Assembly: GCF_954871325.1 (NCBI RefSeq)
Contig: NC_088775.1
Location: 70,595,561-70,659,560, forward strand
DNA: 64,000 nt
Source: Gordionus sp. m RMFG-2023
Lineage: Eukaryota; Nematomorpha; Gordioida; Chordodea; Parachordodidae
Direction: 5' to 3'
Under the pieces are notes generated by a model. It was not told where the DNA came from. It was given only the letters and a program-made list of their open reading frames with translations, and ran no database searches. Position 1 is the first letter of the stretch; each line of letters opens with the position of its first letter. Made by a program: the position numbers and the translations under genes. Positions 57,173-64,000 of the stretch are shown here, in pieces.

Positions 57173-59413
57173 TTAGAGTAAGTCGCGGCTTGTTATACTG
57201 ATTTGTTCTAGTTCGTAAGTGATTGTGCTAGATTGAAGAGAGAGTCCGGATATCAACGAGGGGGTTGTGCCGATTGAGGGGACCGTTTCTTCACCGAATA
57301 AGGAAATTTCCTCATCTTGGAGGAGTATATGTCCTGTTAATGGGGCGCCTTCGAAGAGGGCGAGGCTGTCATTGTTTCCGATCCATGATCTGGATGGTTC
57401 GTCCGCAGGGTTTTCGTCAGTAGGTATCCAACGAATGTTTTGAGACAGGGTAGTAAAATGCGGTAGCCCAAGTTTGGATAATATGCTAGTTATTACTATC
57501 TCTAGAAATGGTGATCTTGACCCACCTTTCCTAAGGGTATAGTAGGTTACCGTGGAGTCTGTCAAGATAATAGGAATTTGACCATCTTTGTCCAGTGCTA
57601 ATAGGGCCCCTACACCAGCAGCCAGGATTTCTTTACCATTAATGTGCTGGATGGCATGCATGGGAACGTTGAGTAGTAAAGCTGCTTCGGTGTAGGAAAT
57701 GGACATGTCTTGGTATCCCCAGAAGGATATACCGATGTGGCTATCGGATGCATCTGTGTAGACCGGGTTGGATGCTGGGTATCGGATCTGCAGAGGATGC
57801 TTTAGGGCTTCGATGATCATTTCCGCCTTCCTAAATGCTAGGTAGGTATCCACTAGCGGTGTCATTTGGCTGTTCATCATTGTAGTGTAGAAGGGTGAGA
57901 AGAGCCTTGACATTCCCGTGATGGTATATGCGAAATGGTTGACCACACCGAGGACTTTGGCTGCTAGAAGTCTGCCTATTTCGAGGTGTTGGTAGGCATG
58001 TTGCCTAAAGATAGTAAGGCATTTTTCTAACCTGCGTCTAGTATTGTTGTCCGCGCTAAGAGTTTTGTTGTGCAGGTCGATGGGGACTCCTAGGTAGGTG
58101 ATGTACGGCGTCGGGTCTAAGACCGATTTTTCCAATGATATTTCGAGGCCCCATCCTTCGAGAGTGCACCGGAAAGATCTCGTGGACCATTTGACGTCAA
58201 ATTCAGATTCGCCGTAGATTAAGATGTCATCTAAGTAGACATTGTAGGATGCTCTCCTTACAGTCTTTGCGCAAGCGTCGAGGATAATTGACTGTAGGCA
58301 ATATGGGCTGAAGGACGCTCCCATAGGTAATACTTTGTATGCGTAATATTTGTTGTCGATTTTGAAACCGAAGAACTTTCTTACTTGGTGAGCTAATGGA
58401 ATCGAGAAGAAGGCTGATTTTATGTCAATTTTGCAAGCGAACTTGGCCTTGTGTAAGTTAACTGACATCAACGGGATTGATTTTAGTTTGATTGGGTAAT
58501 GCAGGAAATTCTTGGATGTCTCCGAAAAGTCACTAATTACTCTGGGGTTTCCATTAGCTTTTGGTATTACATACAAAGGTGAGCATAGTTGTGCGGAATC
58601 AGTTTCCATTATGACGTCAGCCGCCAGCATTTGTTGTACGATGTCCTTGTATCGGCTGGAGATCTCATGGCTGTGTCTATGCGTGTAGTAGTGCCCTAGG
58701 TTATTGGCAATTTTGAGGGGGTCCAACCGAGGTCTAAAGCCCCGGTTGGCTACACGTCTTGTAAAATTCGACATTAGCGGCCCGGGTGTGAGCCTGGCGG
58801 TGCTGATGTCGAGTTGTGGGCGCTCCCGGAGTTGCTCGTCCGTGAAAGTCACATGAGTGTCAACGTTGGCTATTCCATTGAGAATATCCGGAAGGTTGGG
58901 CACTGTAGTTGACCCCACCTGGGGCATACCAGAATCCTCTCCGACACTGTAGATAGAATCGACCAGGCCGGAGATGATGGACGCTTCCTCGGGGGCTCCA
59001 CTGCTGCTAGAATTCCAGGATGCTGAAGATGCATTTGGAATCCACCACTCAGGGATACCTGAGTCTTCCGAGCGGAAGGAGGGAGTATCGGACTCCGTTG
59101 CAGCTGGTTGACCGGCGGGTATTAGTTCGGGTATGGACGGAATGTGATTATTGTTATTGTTATTTTCTTCGTCCGAACTAATACCTTCATCAGGAGAAAA
59201 CAGTTGATGCCTCAATTCCCTTAGGTAGAGGTTTACCCTTTTGAGCCAGTCTGGGAATTGCACTGTTTCTGCTCTTCGGACCGGAGGGCCGTTGTCCGGA
59301 TTCGTGACTTCCGTTAGATCATGAATGGGTGGCCCTGAAAAGGGCCTTTGGGTATTAGGGGGGGGGGGGTAAAGTGGGAGAAGAAGAAGGGAGAAATAGC
59401 ATGTTTGTGTCAT
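57173..59413 (-). CDS. RT-RNase H polyprotein of the DIRS-like fossil
   Basis: This long frame of 746 codons has an N-terminal third that is acidic, Asn/Ser-rich and of unknown role. The RT follows, with LYVIPKANGNPRVISDFSE, ACKIDIKSAFFSIPLAHQ (first catalytic Asp), VLPMGASFSPYC and NVYLDDILIYGES (catalytic DD). The RNase H part has VYTDASDSHIGISFWG, HINGKEILAAG, ILTDSTVTYY and RWIPTDENPADEPSRSW. RT copies element RNA and RNase H removes it. The KxGGxRSP and ENPADxPSR strings are typical of elements that use a tyrosine recombinase rather than an integrase. Listed as a fossil protein; activity is not implied. Confidence 0.75.
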   Translation of the reverse strand: MTQTCYFSLLLLPLYPPPPNTQRPFSGPPIHDLTEVTNPDNGPPVRRAETVQFPDWLKRVNLYLRELRHQLFSPDEGISSDEENNNNNNHIPSIPELIPAGQPAATESDTPSFRSEDSGIPEWWIPNASSASWNSSSSGAPEEASIISGLVDSIYSVGEDSGMPQVGSTTVPNLPDILNGIANVDTHVTFTDEQLRERPQLDISTARLTPGPLMSNFTRRVANRGFRPRLDPLKIANNLGHYYTHRHSHEISSRYKDIVQQMLAADVIMETDSAQLCSPLYVIPKANGNPRVISDFSETSKNFLHYPIKLKSIPLMSVNLHKAKFACKIDIKSAFFSIPLAHQVRKFFGFKIDNKYYAYKVLPMGASFSPYCLQSIILDACAKTVRRASYNVYLDDILIYGESEFDVKWSTRSFRCTLEGWGLEISLEKSVLDPTPYITYLGVPIDLHNKTLSADNNTRRRLEKCLTIFRQHAYQHLEIGRLLAAKVLGVVNHFAYTITGMSRLFSPFYTTMMNSQMTPLVDTYLAFRKAEMIIEALKHPLQIRYPASNPVYTDASDSHIGISFWGYQDMSISYTEAALLLNVPMHAIQHINGKEILAAGVGALLALDKDGQIPIILTDSTVTYYTLRKGGSRSPFLEIVITSILSKLGLPHFTTLSQNIRWIPTDENPADEPSRSWIGNNDSLALFEGAPLTGHILLQDEEISLFGEETVPSIGTTPSLISGLSLQSSTITYELEQISITSRDLL

Positions 59414-59424
59414 GGCCGGGGTAT

Positions 59425-60122
59425 TTATTTCCTTTTCTTACCCCTGGTGGAGGTCGTCTCCTTCCTGGCAGGTCTCCGTTGGTAGGAAGTTGAGGGCCCT
59501 GCACGGGCCCTTGCTCGAAAGGGGTCCCTGGCTAATTTGATTTCTTCTGAGTCTAGAAATTTCTCTTGGTATGACATATCATTTAATCTGGCGGTGTCCC
59601 AGCCCCAATGGATAGCTAGGCCTAAAATCCTGACCCTTTTTGTCATTGAGTCCACAATTCCTGGTTCCGTGTTGATCGTTATTTGGTCAACAACTTCTTT
59701 AATATGTTTGAGCTCGTGTCTATCACGTTCGCTAGCCTTGCATCGGGGCTCCAAGAGGTCAGTGCAAACTCCAGCCCAATTTCTTTGTAGTTTAGCCACT
59801 TTTTCTTCTATGGTAAGTGGTATGGGCGGTGGTCTTGGCAGCGGGGTAGGTAGCGTTGGTGCAGGAGATGGAGGTCTACTCCTAGGAGGGACGTATGGTG
59901 TTGACGTCATATTGCTCCTTGGTGGCGATCTTTCACGATGAGCCTGTTCCATGGCTTGCATGCGCGTTGACATATTCTGCATTTGCTGCGAGATGGCCAA
60001 TATAGCTTGCGTGAGAGTTGCGGTTTATCTGGTGGGTTGATAGATAACGAGTTATCGGGAGTGAGGAGGTTGTCTGGGGGCTGACCACTCCCAGCGAGAT
60101 CTTGATTTCGCGTGATAACCAT
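59425..60122 (-). pseudogene. gag-like region of the DIRS-like fossil
   Basis: The main part (59425-60000) encodes a 191-codon basic protein. It has a Pro-rich middle and an alpha-helical stretch (LQRNWAGVCTDLLEPRC), and ends in a basic tail (RRPARKETTSTRGKKRK) suited to nucleic-acid binding. The segment up to 60122 continues the protein-like composition, with an ATG context at 60122. No zinc knuckle is visible. Its role as a structural gag is inferred from position before RT and from composition. Confidence 0.55.
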
Positions 60123-60196
60123 AATTTTTGGTGATGCAATATATAAGAGAAAAATAAATTTTTACAGGAATATATATTCAAAGAAAATAACAATCA

Positions 60197-60500
60197 CAAG
60201 CATTTAACTAAGTTTATAACAACGTCTTAAAAAAAATTCACAACTTTATTTTCCTCGTGGATTAAAATATAACAACAGTGACAATTTATTACAAGACCCA
60301 AAGGTTTAAGAATATATTTCTAGTATCAAAAATTTTAACTAGGCTTAAGATAAATTTTTTTTTAATTTTCGCATTTATATTTTTCTCGTGGAGTAATATA
60401 TAATGGCAGTGCCTATTTATTACTAGAACAAAAGATTTTTGAACATTTTTCTTATATCAAAAACATTGAACCCGGATTAAAACAAACTGGTTTAATATTC
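60197..60500 (-). repeat. Right array of ~120-bp units, second part
   Basis: This is the continuation of the inverted array after the retroelement. The first 104 bases repeat 56987-57090 with a single mismatch. It then continues with AAGGTTTAAGAATATATTTC and GGCAGTGCCTATTTATTACT into the GC-rich terminal block. Confidence 0.8.
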
Positions 60501-60694
60501 AATATATTCAACAAATTGACCCAGCAAGCCAACCCAGTAGGCCGACCCAGTAAGCCACCACGGGTCGGCTCAACAGACCGAATGGGTCGGGCTGGGTCGT
60601 GGTCGATTTTTCGACCCTGGCTCAGGGTTGGGCCAATTTTTACGACTTCGACTAGGGGTCTTTGTCAAAAAAAACCAACCATTTAACAACACTA
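60500..60694 (-). repeat. Right subterminal GC-rich repeats and terminal repeat
   Basis: ACCCAGCAAGCCAACCCAGT, GGCCGACCCAGTAAGCC, GGGTCGGGCTGGGTCG and a final ATTTAACAACACTA mirror the left terminus. Boxes are fewer than on the left. Confidence 0.75.
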
Positions 60695-60702
60695 CATCTC
60701 AC

Positions 60703-61488
60703 AATAGATGTAATAAATTAGATATCTTTTCTTCTCTTTTTTACGTGTTTTTAGGAAAGCTATATTTTTCTTCTTCGAAATATAGATTTGAGTTAAATCT
60801 TTAATACAAATATATTTTTGATATTATTACAAACTACTATTATTTTAAGATATAATATACCAACTAAAGATGGTGCGACAATAATATATAAAATCTTAAT
60901 TGCTTTCATGATATCACTCTGGTTCTTATTTTGTAGTTACAAAATATTTCATTTCTAATATGGCATCCTTGCCGTGTAAATAACTCAAGGCTTCAATATA
61001 TTTGCATAATTTCTTCTAAAGGTTTTAATGTTTTTGTTGTATCAATTTATATAACAGAATAAATTGTGATGGGTTACCATCGTGAGTGTCATGGCTGCAA
61101 ATTAACCAGCATCTATTATTTGTGTGGCTATGTAATTTAAGATTATTACTACAGCTGCTGAGAGTGAGAGCATATGATCGCATATTTTAGATAAGCAATA
61201 GGTCAACTGTGTAGTCGTTTATATAACATTGAAAATGGAAGATAATCTTTTAGAAATTTAATATCATACAATAATTTTCTCGATTACTTATCTAGCTTCC
61301 ATTATGTCATCTAAGAGGAAGCTCTAACCACCATATAGTTTTATGATTTGGATTGGTCGTTTATATTCTCTTCTTCAAGAATAAATTTTTTCTTATTAGT
61401 CCATTCTATAAAACATTGTCTTAAATGGTAATAGGGAGTTATATTAGTTTCATGACCTTTTGTCAATGTAAGTTGCTAAGAATTATAA
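60703..61488. other. AT-rich intergenic region
   Basis: No supported feature is visible in this stretch. Confidence 0.5.
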
Positions 61489-61496
61489 TATATTAT

Positions 61497-61933
61497 CAGG
61501 GTTGGGCAAATTTTCAGAAAATTGTATTCGGATACAGATACTTTATAAAATAATAAATTTAAATAAGTATTAAATAATACTTTCAATGATTTCGAATTCT
61601 ATACATTTATCATCATTGATGTCAAAGTCATTCTCTACAGCTTCCATAGAATATCCGAACTCCTTGAAAGCTTTCTTAAAGTTAGAGCTGTTACCTGTAA
61701 CAGTTGCTATAACTTTTTCGTCAATACCAAAGTCACGATGAATTTCTTTATTATGATCATCTTGAAGTACTTCAAAAAATTTGCCATTAAGTATGCTTAG
61801 TTTAAATTTATTGTTATAATTTTCGGTTGAAATACTTTTAAATAATATGTATCTTAGATACTGGATACAAGATACTTTCCAAAATTTTAAAAAAGATACA
61901 AGATACAAATATCCGCGATACTGCATAACCCTG
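61497..61933 (-). mobile_element. Internally deleted hAT with transposase remnant and perfect 8-bp duplication
   Basis: The ends are CAGGGTTGGGCA (61497) and TGCATAACCCTG (to 61933), with identical TATATTAT octamers at 61489-61496 and 61934-61941. The right subterminal region has GATACAAGATAC-type boxes. On the minus strand, GIDEKVIATVTGNSSNFKKA is the hAT segment around the second catalytic residue (usually T-D-N-A-S-N-F); here the Asp is replaced by Gly. It is a deletion derivative that kept a slice of its transposase, followed by an acidic tail FDINDDKCIEFEII. Confidence 0.8.
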
Positions 61934-62171
61934 TATATTATGTAGTTTTCACAAACTATTATCAATTGAGGCATATATGAATTAATTAACCTTTTTTATC
62001 ATTTATTATTCTTTAGACGCAACATCATTTCATATCAACAATCGAAAATATTATATATTGTATTTTCTATTAAAAAATATTATTTTTATATGCTAGTTTA
62101 TTTTGTATGCAAAATATAATAAATGACGTTCAGAATAATTATTTATGGTTAGTAAATTTTAAAAAAGTCGG

Positions 62172-62246
62172 CCCGACCCGTAAATTACGCCCCCCATAAA
62201 TTTTTTTTAGTTCAGCCCCCTGAGATTGTAAAGGCTAGCGACACCC
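62172..62246. repeat. Solo transposon end (CAGGGGTGTCGCTAGCC type)
   Basis: The sequence ends GGCTAGCGACACCCCTG at 62246, the inverse of CAGGGGTGTCGCTAGCC, a hAT-style terminus. A GC-rich block CGGCCCGACCCG and GCCCCCTGAGATTG precede it. No partner end was found. Confidence 0.4.
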
Positions 62247-63296
62247 CTGTATTTTTTTAATAGATGAATAAAAAAAATTTTATAAACATTTGCAGTTTAT
62301 TACTTAATGAAAATATTTTATATAGACTAATCAATATAAAATAAAATCTGCATAGTAATAAGAATATAGTTTAAAATTTTGTCATTTCTAGAGAAGTATG
62401 GATTTGTTTTCTTTAATACCTCATGAATATCTTTAAGATTTTTGAAATATATATCTTATAAAGTTAGAATGAATATTTTTTATAAGAATTAATTTAATAT
62501 TTTATATTCAATAACAAAAATCAAAGGGAGGAAAGATATATTATAATTTGAAATTTATATAAAATATATTTTTCATATTTTAAGAAAATGGTAATATATT
62601 GTAGTGCATATGGCTGTAACCAAATTTATTGTTCAGGAAGCAAAATTTCCTTTCATAAGTATGATATATCAAATTAAATATTCAGAATTAAATCTTAAGA
62701 TGCAGCTTATATTAATAACCTATTTTTCTTGTAAAAATTATTATGTCAGATTTGCTATGAAAATAATTGACATGTGATTTGGAATTTTAGAAATTACTTC
62801 AAAAACAAAATTGAATATATATGATTTTATTGATAAATATTTTGAATTATATAAAAAAAAAATTAGATATAATTTATAAGTCTTTTTATATTTTATTTTT
62901 GCTTTGAATTATGTTATTCTTAATAATTAATTATAACTATCCATTTCTAAATATATTTATTTAAATTTAATTCACTAAAGTACAAAAATCAACGAATAAT
63001 ATAATAATCTTATAAATTTTTACAATAAATACAAATAATATATATGTTATATTTATATCTCATAAAATAATTTTATTATTATAATGAATATGTATATAGC
63101 AGGAAAAATAATCTTTACAATAATTAATACAATAATATATATATATATGTTATATTTATATCTAATAAATTGTTTAATCATAAATAAATAAAGTATAGTA
63201 TAAAGTTCAAAGGTTTTTTTCGAACAAATTTTCACAATAATTTTTCCTTCACCTATAAATATTTAAGTTAAATAACATATTTTTATACTACCTGAT
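62247..63296. other. AT-rich region around a THAP fragment
   Basis: Except for the THAP-like start at 62588-62677 and TA-rich simple repeats near 63030-63150, nothing is supported. Confidence 0.5.
62588..62677 (+). pseudogene. THAP zinc-finger N-terminus
   Basis: An ATG opens MVIYCSAYGCNQIYCSGSK then ISFHKYDISN before a stop. THAP domains begin M-x-x-x-C-x(2-4)-C-x-N and then have F-H-x-(F/Y)-P-like text, and these elements are in place here. The second half (W, and the C..H ligands of the C2CH site) is not found in frame. It is probably a truncated relic of a THAP-bearing P-element-like transposase or THAP gene. A P-like transposase tail lies 0.6 kb away on the other strand. Confidence 0.55.
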
Positions 63297-63850
63297 TTAT
63301 TGCCCTTGAAAAAGTACTGCTTTGTTAAGTTTTTGTCTAATATTTAGTTTCAATTTTTGATTGATTTTATTGCCATTATGATGCATACATATATGTAGGT
63401 ATCTGAAATAAATTTTATTAAAATCAAGTAATAATTATATATACCTTTTTATAAGTCTTATTATAATGTGATGATGACTTAATCCTGCCTCTTGATCATA
63501 CATATGTTCTTGCAGGTCATTGAATATATTTGTGCCTAATATTTTTGATAATATTAGACATTCTAATTTTTTAACGGCATGTTTTTTAGTTATTTCATAT
63601 ACTTTTTCAAAAGTCCTGAATGAGCTCTCTTATTTTGCATAAATTTGATACGCTTTGGGATGGTATTACCAATCCACCATAATTTTTAATTTTTATTAAA
63701 GTGTAATTATAGTTGTTTGAAGAATTATCTATTAGTGAATGTAAACAGACATCTCACTTTTTTTTCTTCAACAAGTTTACGGATAATGTATCCAGAGATA
63801 TAGGTAGATACATTATCAATGGAGAGAGATAGTCGTGAAATATTAGTATT
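63297..63850 (-). pseudogene. P-element-like (THAP9-type) transposase, C-terminal part
   Basis: On the minus strand it reads NVSTYISGYIIRKLVEEKK, then TLIKIKNYGGLVIPSQS and VSNLCKIREL, the Y-I-x-G-(Y/F)-V .. GGL-x-x-PS pattern of P-element and THAP9 C-termini. After a frame change it continues SFRTFEKVYEITKKHAVKK and LSHHHIIIRLIKR. A 42-nt GT..AG intron (63403-63444) then joins in frame to RYLHICMHHNGNKINQK and RQKLNKAVLFQGQ, ending at 63297-63299. The K-x-x-K-x-V-L-F-x-G-Q end is the customary terminus. At least two frame changes make it a relic. The N-terminal THAP and catalytic parts would lie beyond 63850 or are lost. Confidence 0.6.
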
Positions 63851-64000
63851 GTATTCAAATGAAATATTTATTTTATTTTATAAATTTGAATGTTATTTTA
63901 TGGAAAATATTATTGCAAATAAACTTTAAACTAAAGATAATATTATTTGTTTTGAATATCAAAAATGTATATATATAGTTGGCCAAAATTAAAATAAAGA

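Larger units (their letters stand above)
57091..60196 (-). mobile_element. DIRS-like (LTR-kin) retroelement fossil, gag + RT-RNase H
   Basis: A compositionally distinct, GC-richer block of 3.1 kb is inserted in the right array of the giant foldback. Read on the minus strand it holds a gag-like frame, then an RT-RNase H frame that begins about 12 bases after the gag stop. No protease, DDE integrase, methyltransferase or tyrosine recombinase was recognised. The element is thus incomplete by DIRS standards, although the RT-RNase H part looks whole and only about one break is apparent upstream. It is flanked by 104-bp near-identical direct repeats belonging to the host array. Assignment to the DIRS-like group rests on RT and RNase H style and the absence of an integrase. 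It looks young compared with its surroundings. Confidence 0.6.
45343..60694. mobile_element. Giant 15.4-kb foldback element, hAT-like ends
   Basis: The ends are TAGTGTTGTTAAAT (45343) and ATTTAACAACACTA (to 60694), flanked by octamers CATCCCAC (45335-45342) and CATCTCAC (60695-60702), one mismatch. From outside in, both arms show the same order: GC-rich subterminal CTGGGT/GGTCGG repeats, an array of ~120-bp units, a unique spacer with a hAT transposase relic, and an array of ~300-bp units. All of it is inverted around a loop at about 49990-51740. The right arm carries extra material: a DIRS-like retroelement (57091-60196), a 430-bp insertion (55690-56118) and a coding-like relic (54160-54560). 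No complete gene of its own is visible. It is non-autonomous and, without the 3.1-kb insert and its duplicated repeat, about 12.1 kb, very large for a foldback. Confidence 0.85.

Noticed and set aside
59537-59941. 134-codon plus-strand frame
   Set aside because: It is the antisense shadow of the gag-like frame of the retroelement fossil.
45343-60694. Polinton/Maverick interpretation of the 15-kb inverted structure
   Set aside because: Size alone fits. There is no DNA polymerase, integrase, ATPase or capsid-like coding region, the duplication is 8 bp not 6, and the arms are repeat arrays.
63030-63150. TA-rich block as an origin or regulatory element
   Set aside because: Simple AT microsatellite in an AT-rich genome; nothing specific supports a function.

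Overview
This is a eukaryotic, almost certainly metazoan, window of very AT-rich DNA (about three quarters A+T by eye). No bacterial gene organisation is present. The evidence for an animal genome is an RTE/CFDP2-type LINE, several hAT transposases, a THAP-type zinc module, a P-element-like transposase, and a spliced Asn/Ser-rich nuclear-type protein gene. Transposase relics carry tiny GT..AG introns of 42-47 nt, so the host probably splices mini-introns. Flatworms or other AT-rich invertebrates would fit, but the species cannot be read from the sequence.

Layout. (1) 1-10216: a C-terminal scrap of one LINE (minus), then an RTE LINE (plus) with a tRNA-like head. The LINE is split by a hAT transposon (1777-8187), and the hAT is itself split by a 4-kb foldback element (3588-7559). 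Both insertions keep perfect 8-bp target duplications. (2) 13118-16550 (minus): the only convincing host gene, two exons of a basic, coiled-coil-bearing protein whose 5' end lies outside what I can resolve. (3) 16551-24417: AT-rich intergenic DNA with short GC-rich MITEs, tRNA relics and two-copy tandem duplications. (4) 24418-27116: a DNA element with long (about 0.6 kb) inverted ends carrying a relic protein with a WW..G..FLHP..GP..SF domain. (5) 27500-34410: a small MITE, two orphan exon candidates, hAT scraps, a broken Ty3/gypsy integrase fossil and a duplicated hAT transposase relic. (6) 35770-38430: diverged tandem repeats, a duplicated LINE RT scrap and another hAT C-terminus. (7) 41941-44528: a nearly whole hAT element with perfect 8-bp duplications. 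(8) 45343-60694: a 15.4-kb giant foldback element with layered inverted arrays. It is interrupted by a 3.1-kb DIRS-like retroelement fossil flanked by an almost identical 104-bp direct repeat. (9) 61497-63850: an internally deleted hAT, a THAP N-terminus and a P-element-like transposase C-terminus.

The parts do not form an operon or pathway; they form a nested record of transposition. The most unusual object is the giant foldback. Its termini (TAGTGTTG..., 8-bp duplication, fitting the hAT terminal consensus YARNG) match the termini of the smaller foldback at 3.6-7.6 kb. Its spacer carries, in both arms, a decayed hAT transposase segment related to the fragment at 38.1-38.4 kb. The foldbacks are therefore best read as non-autonomous hAT derivatives in which arrays of roughly 119-bp and 300-bp repeats were amplified in inverted orientation. 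All reading is by eye; no alignment or database search was run.
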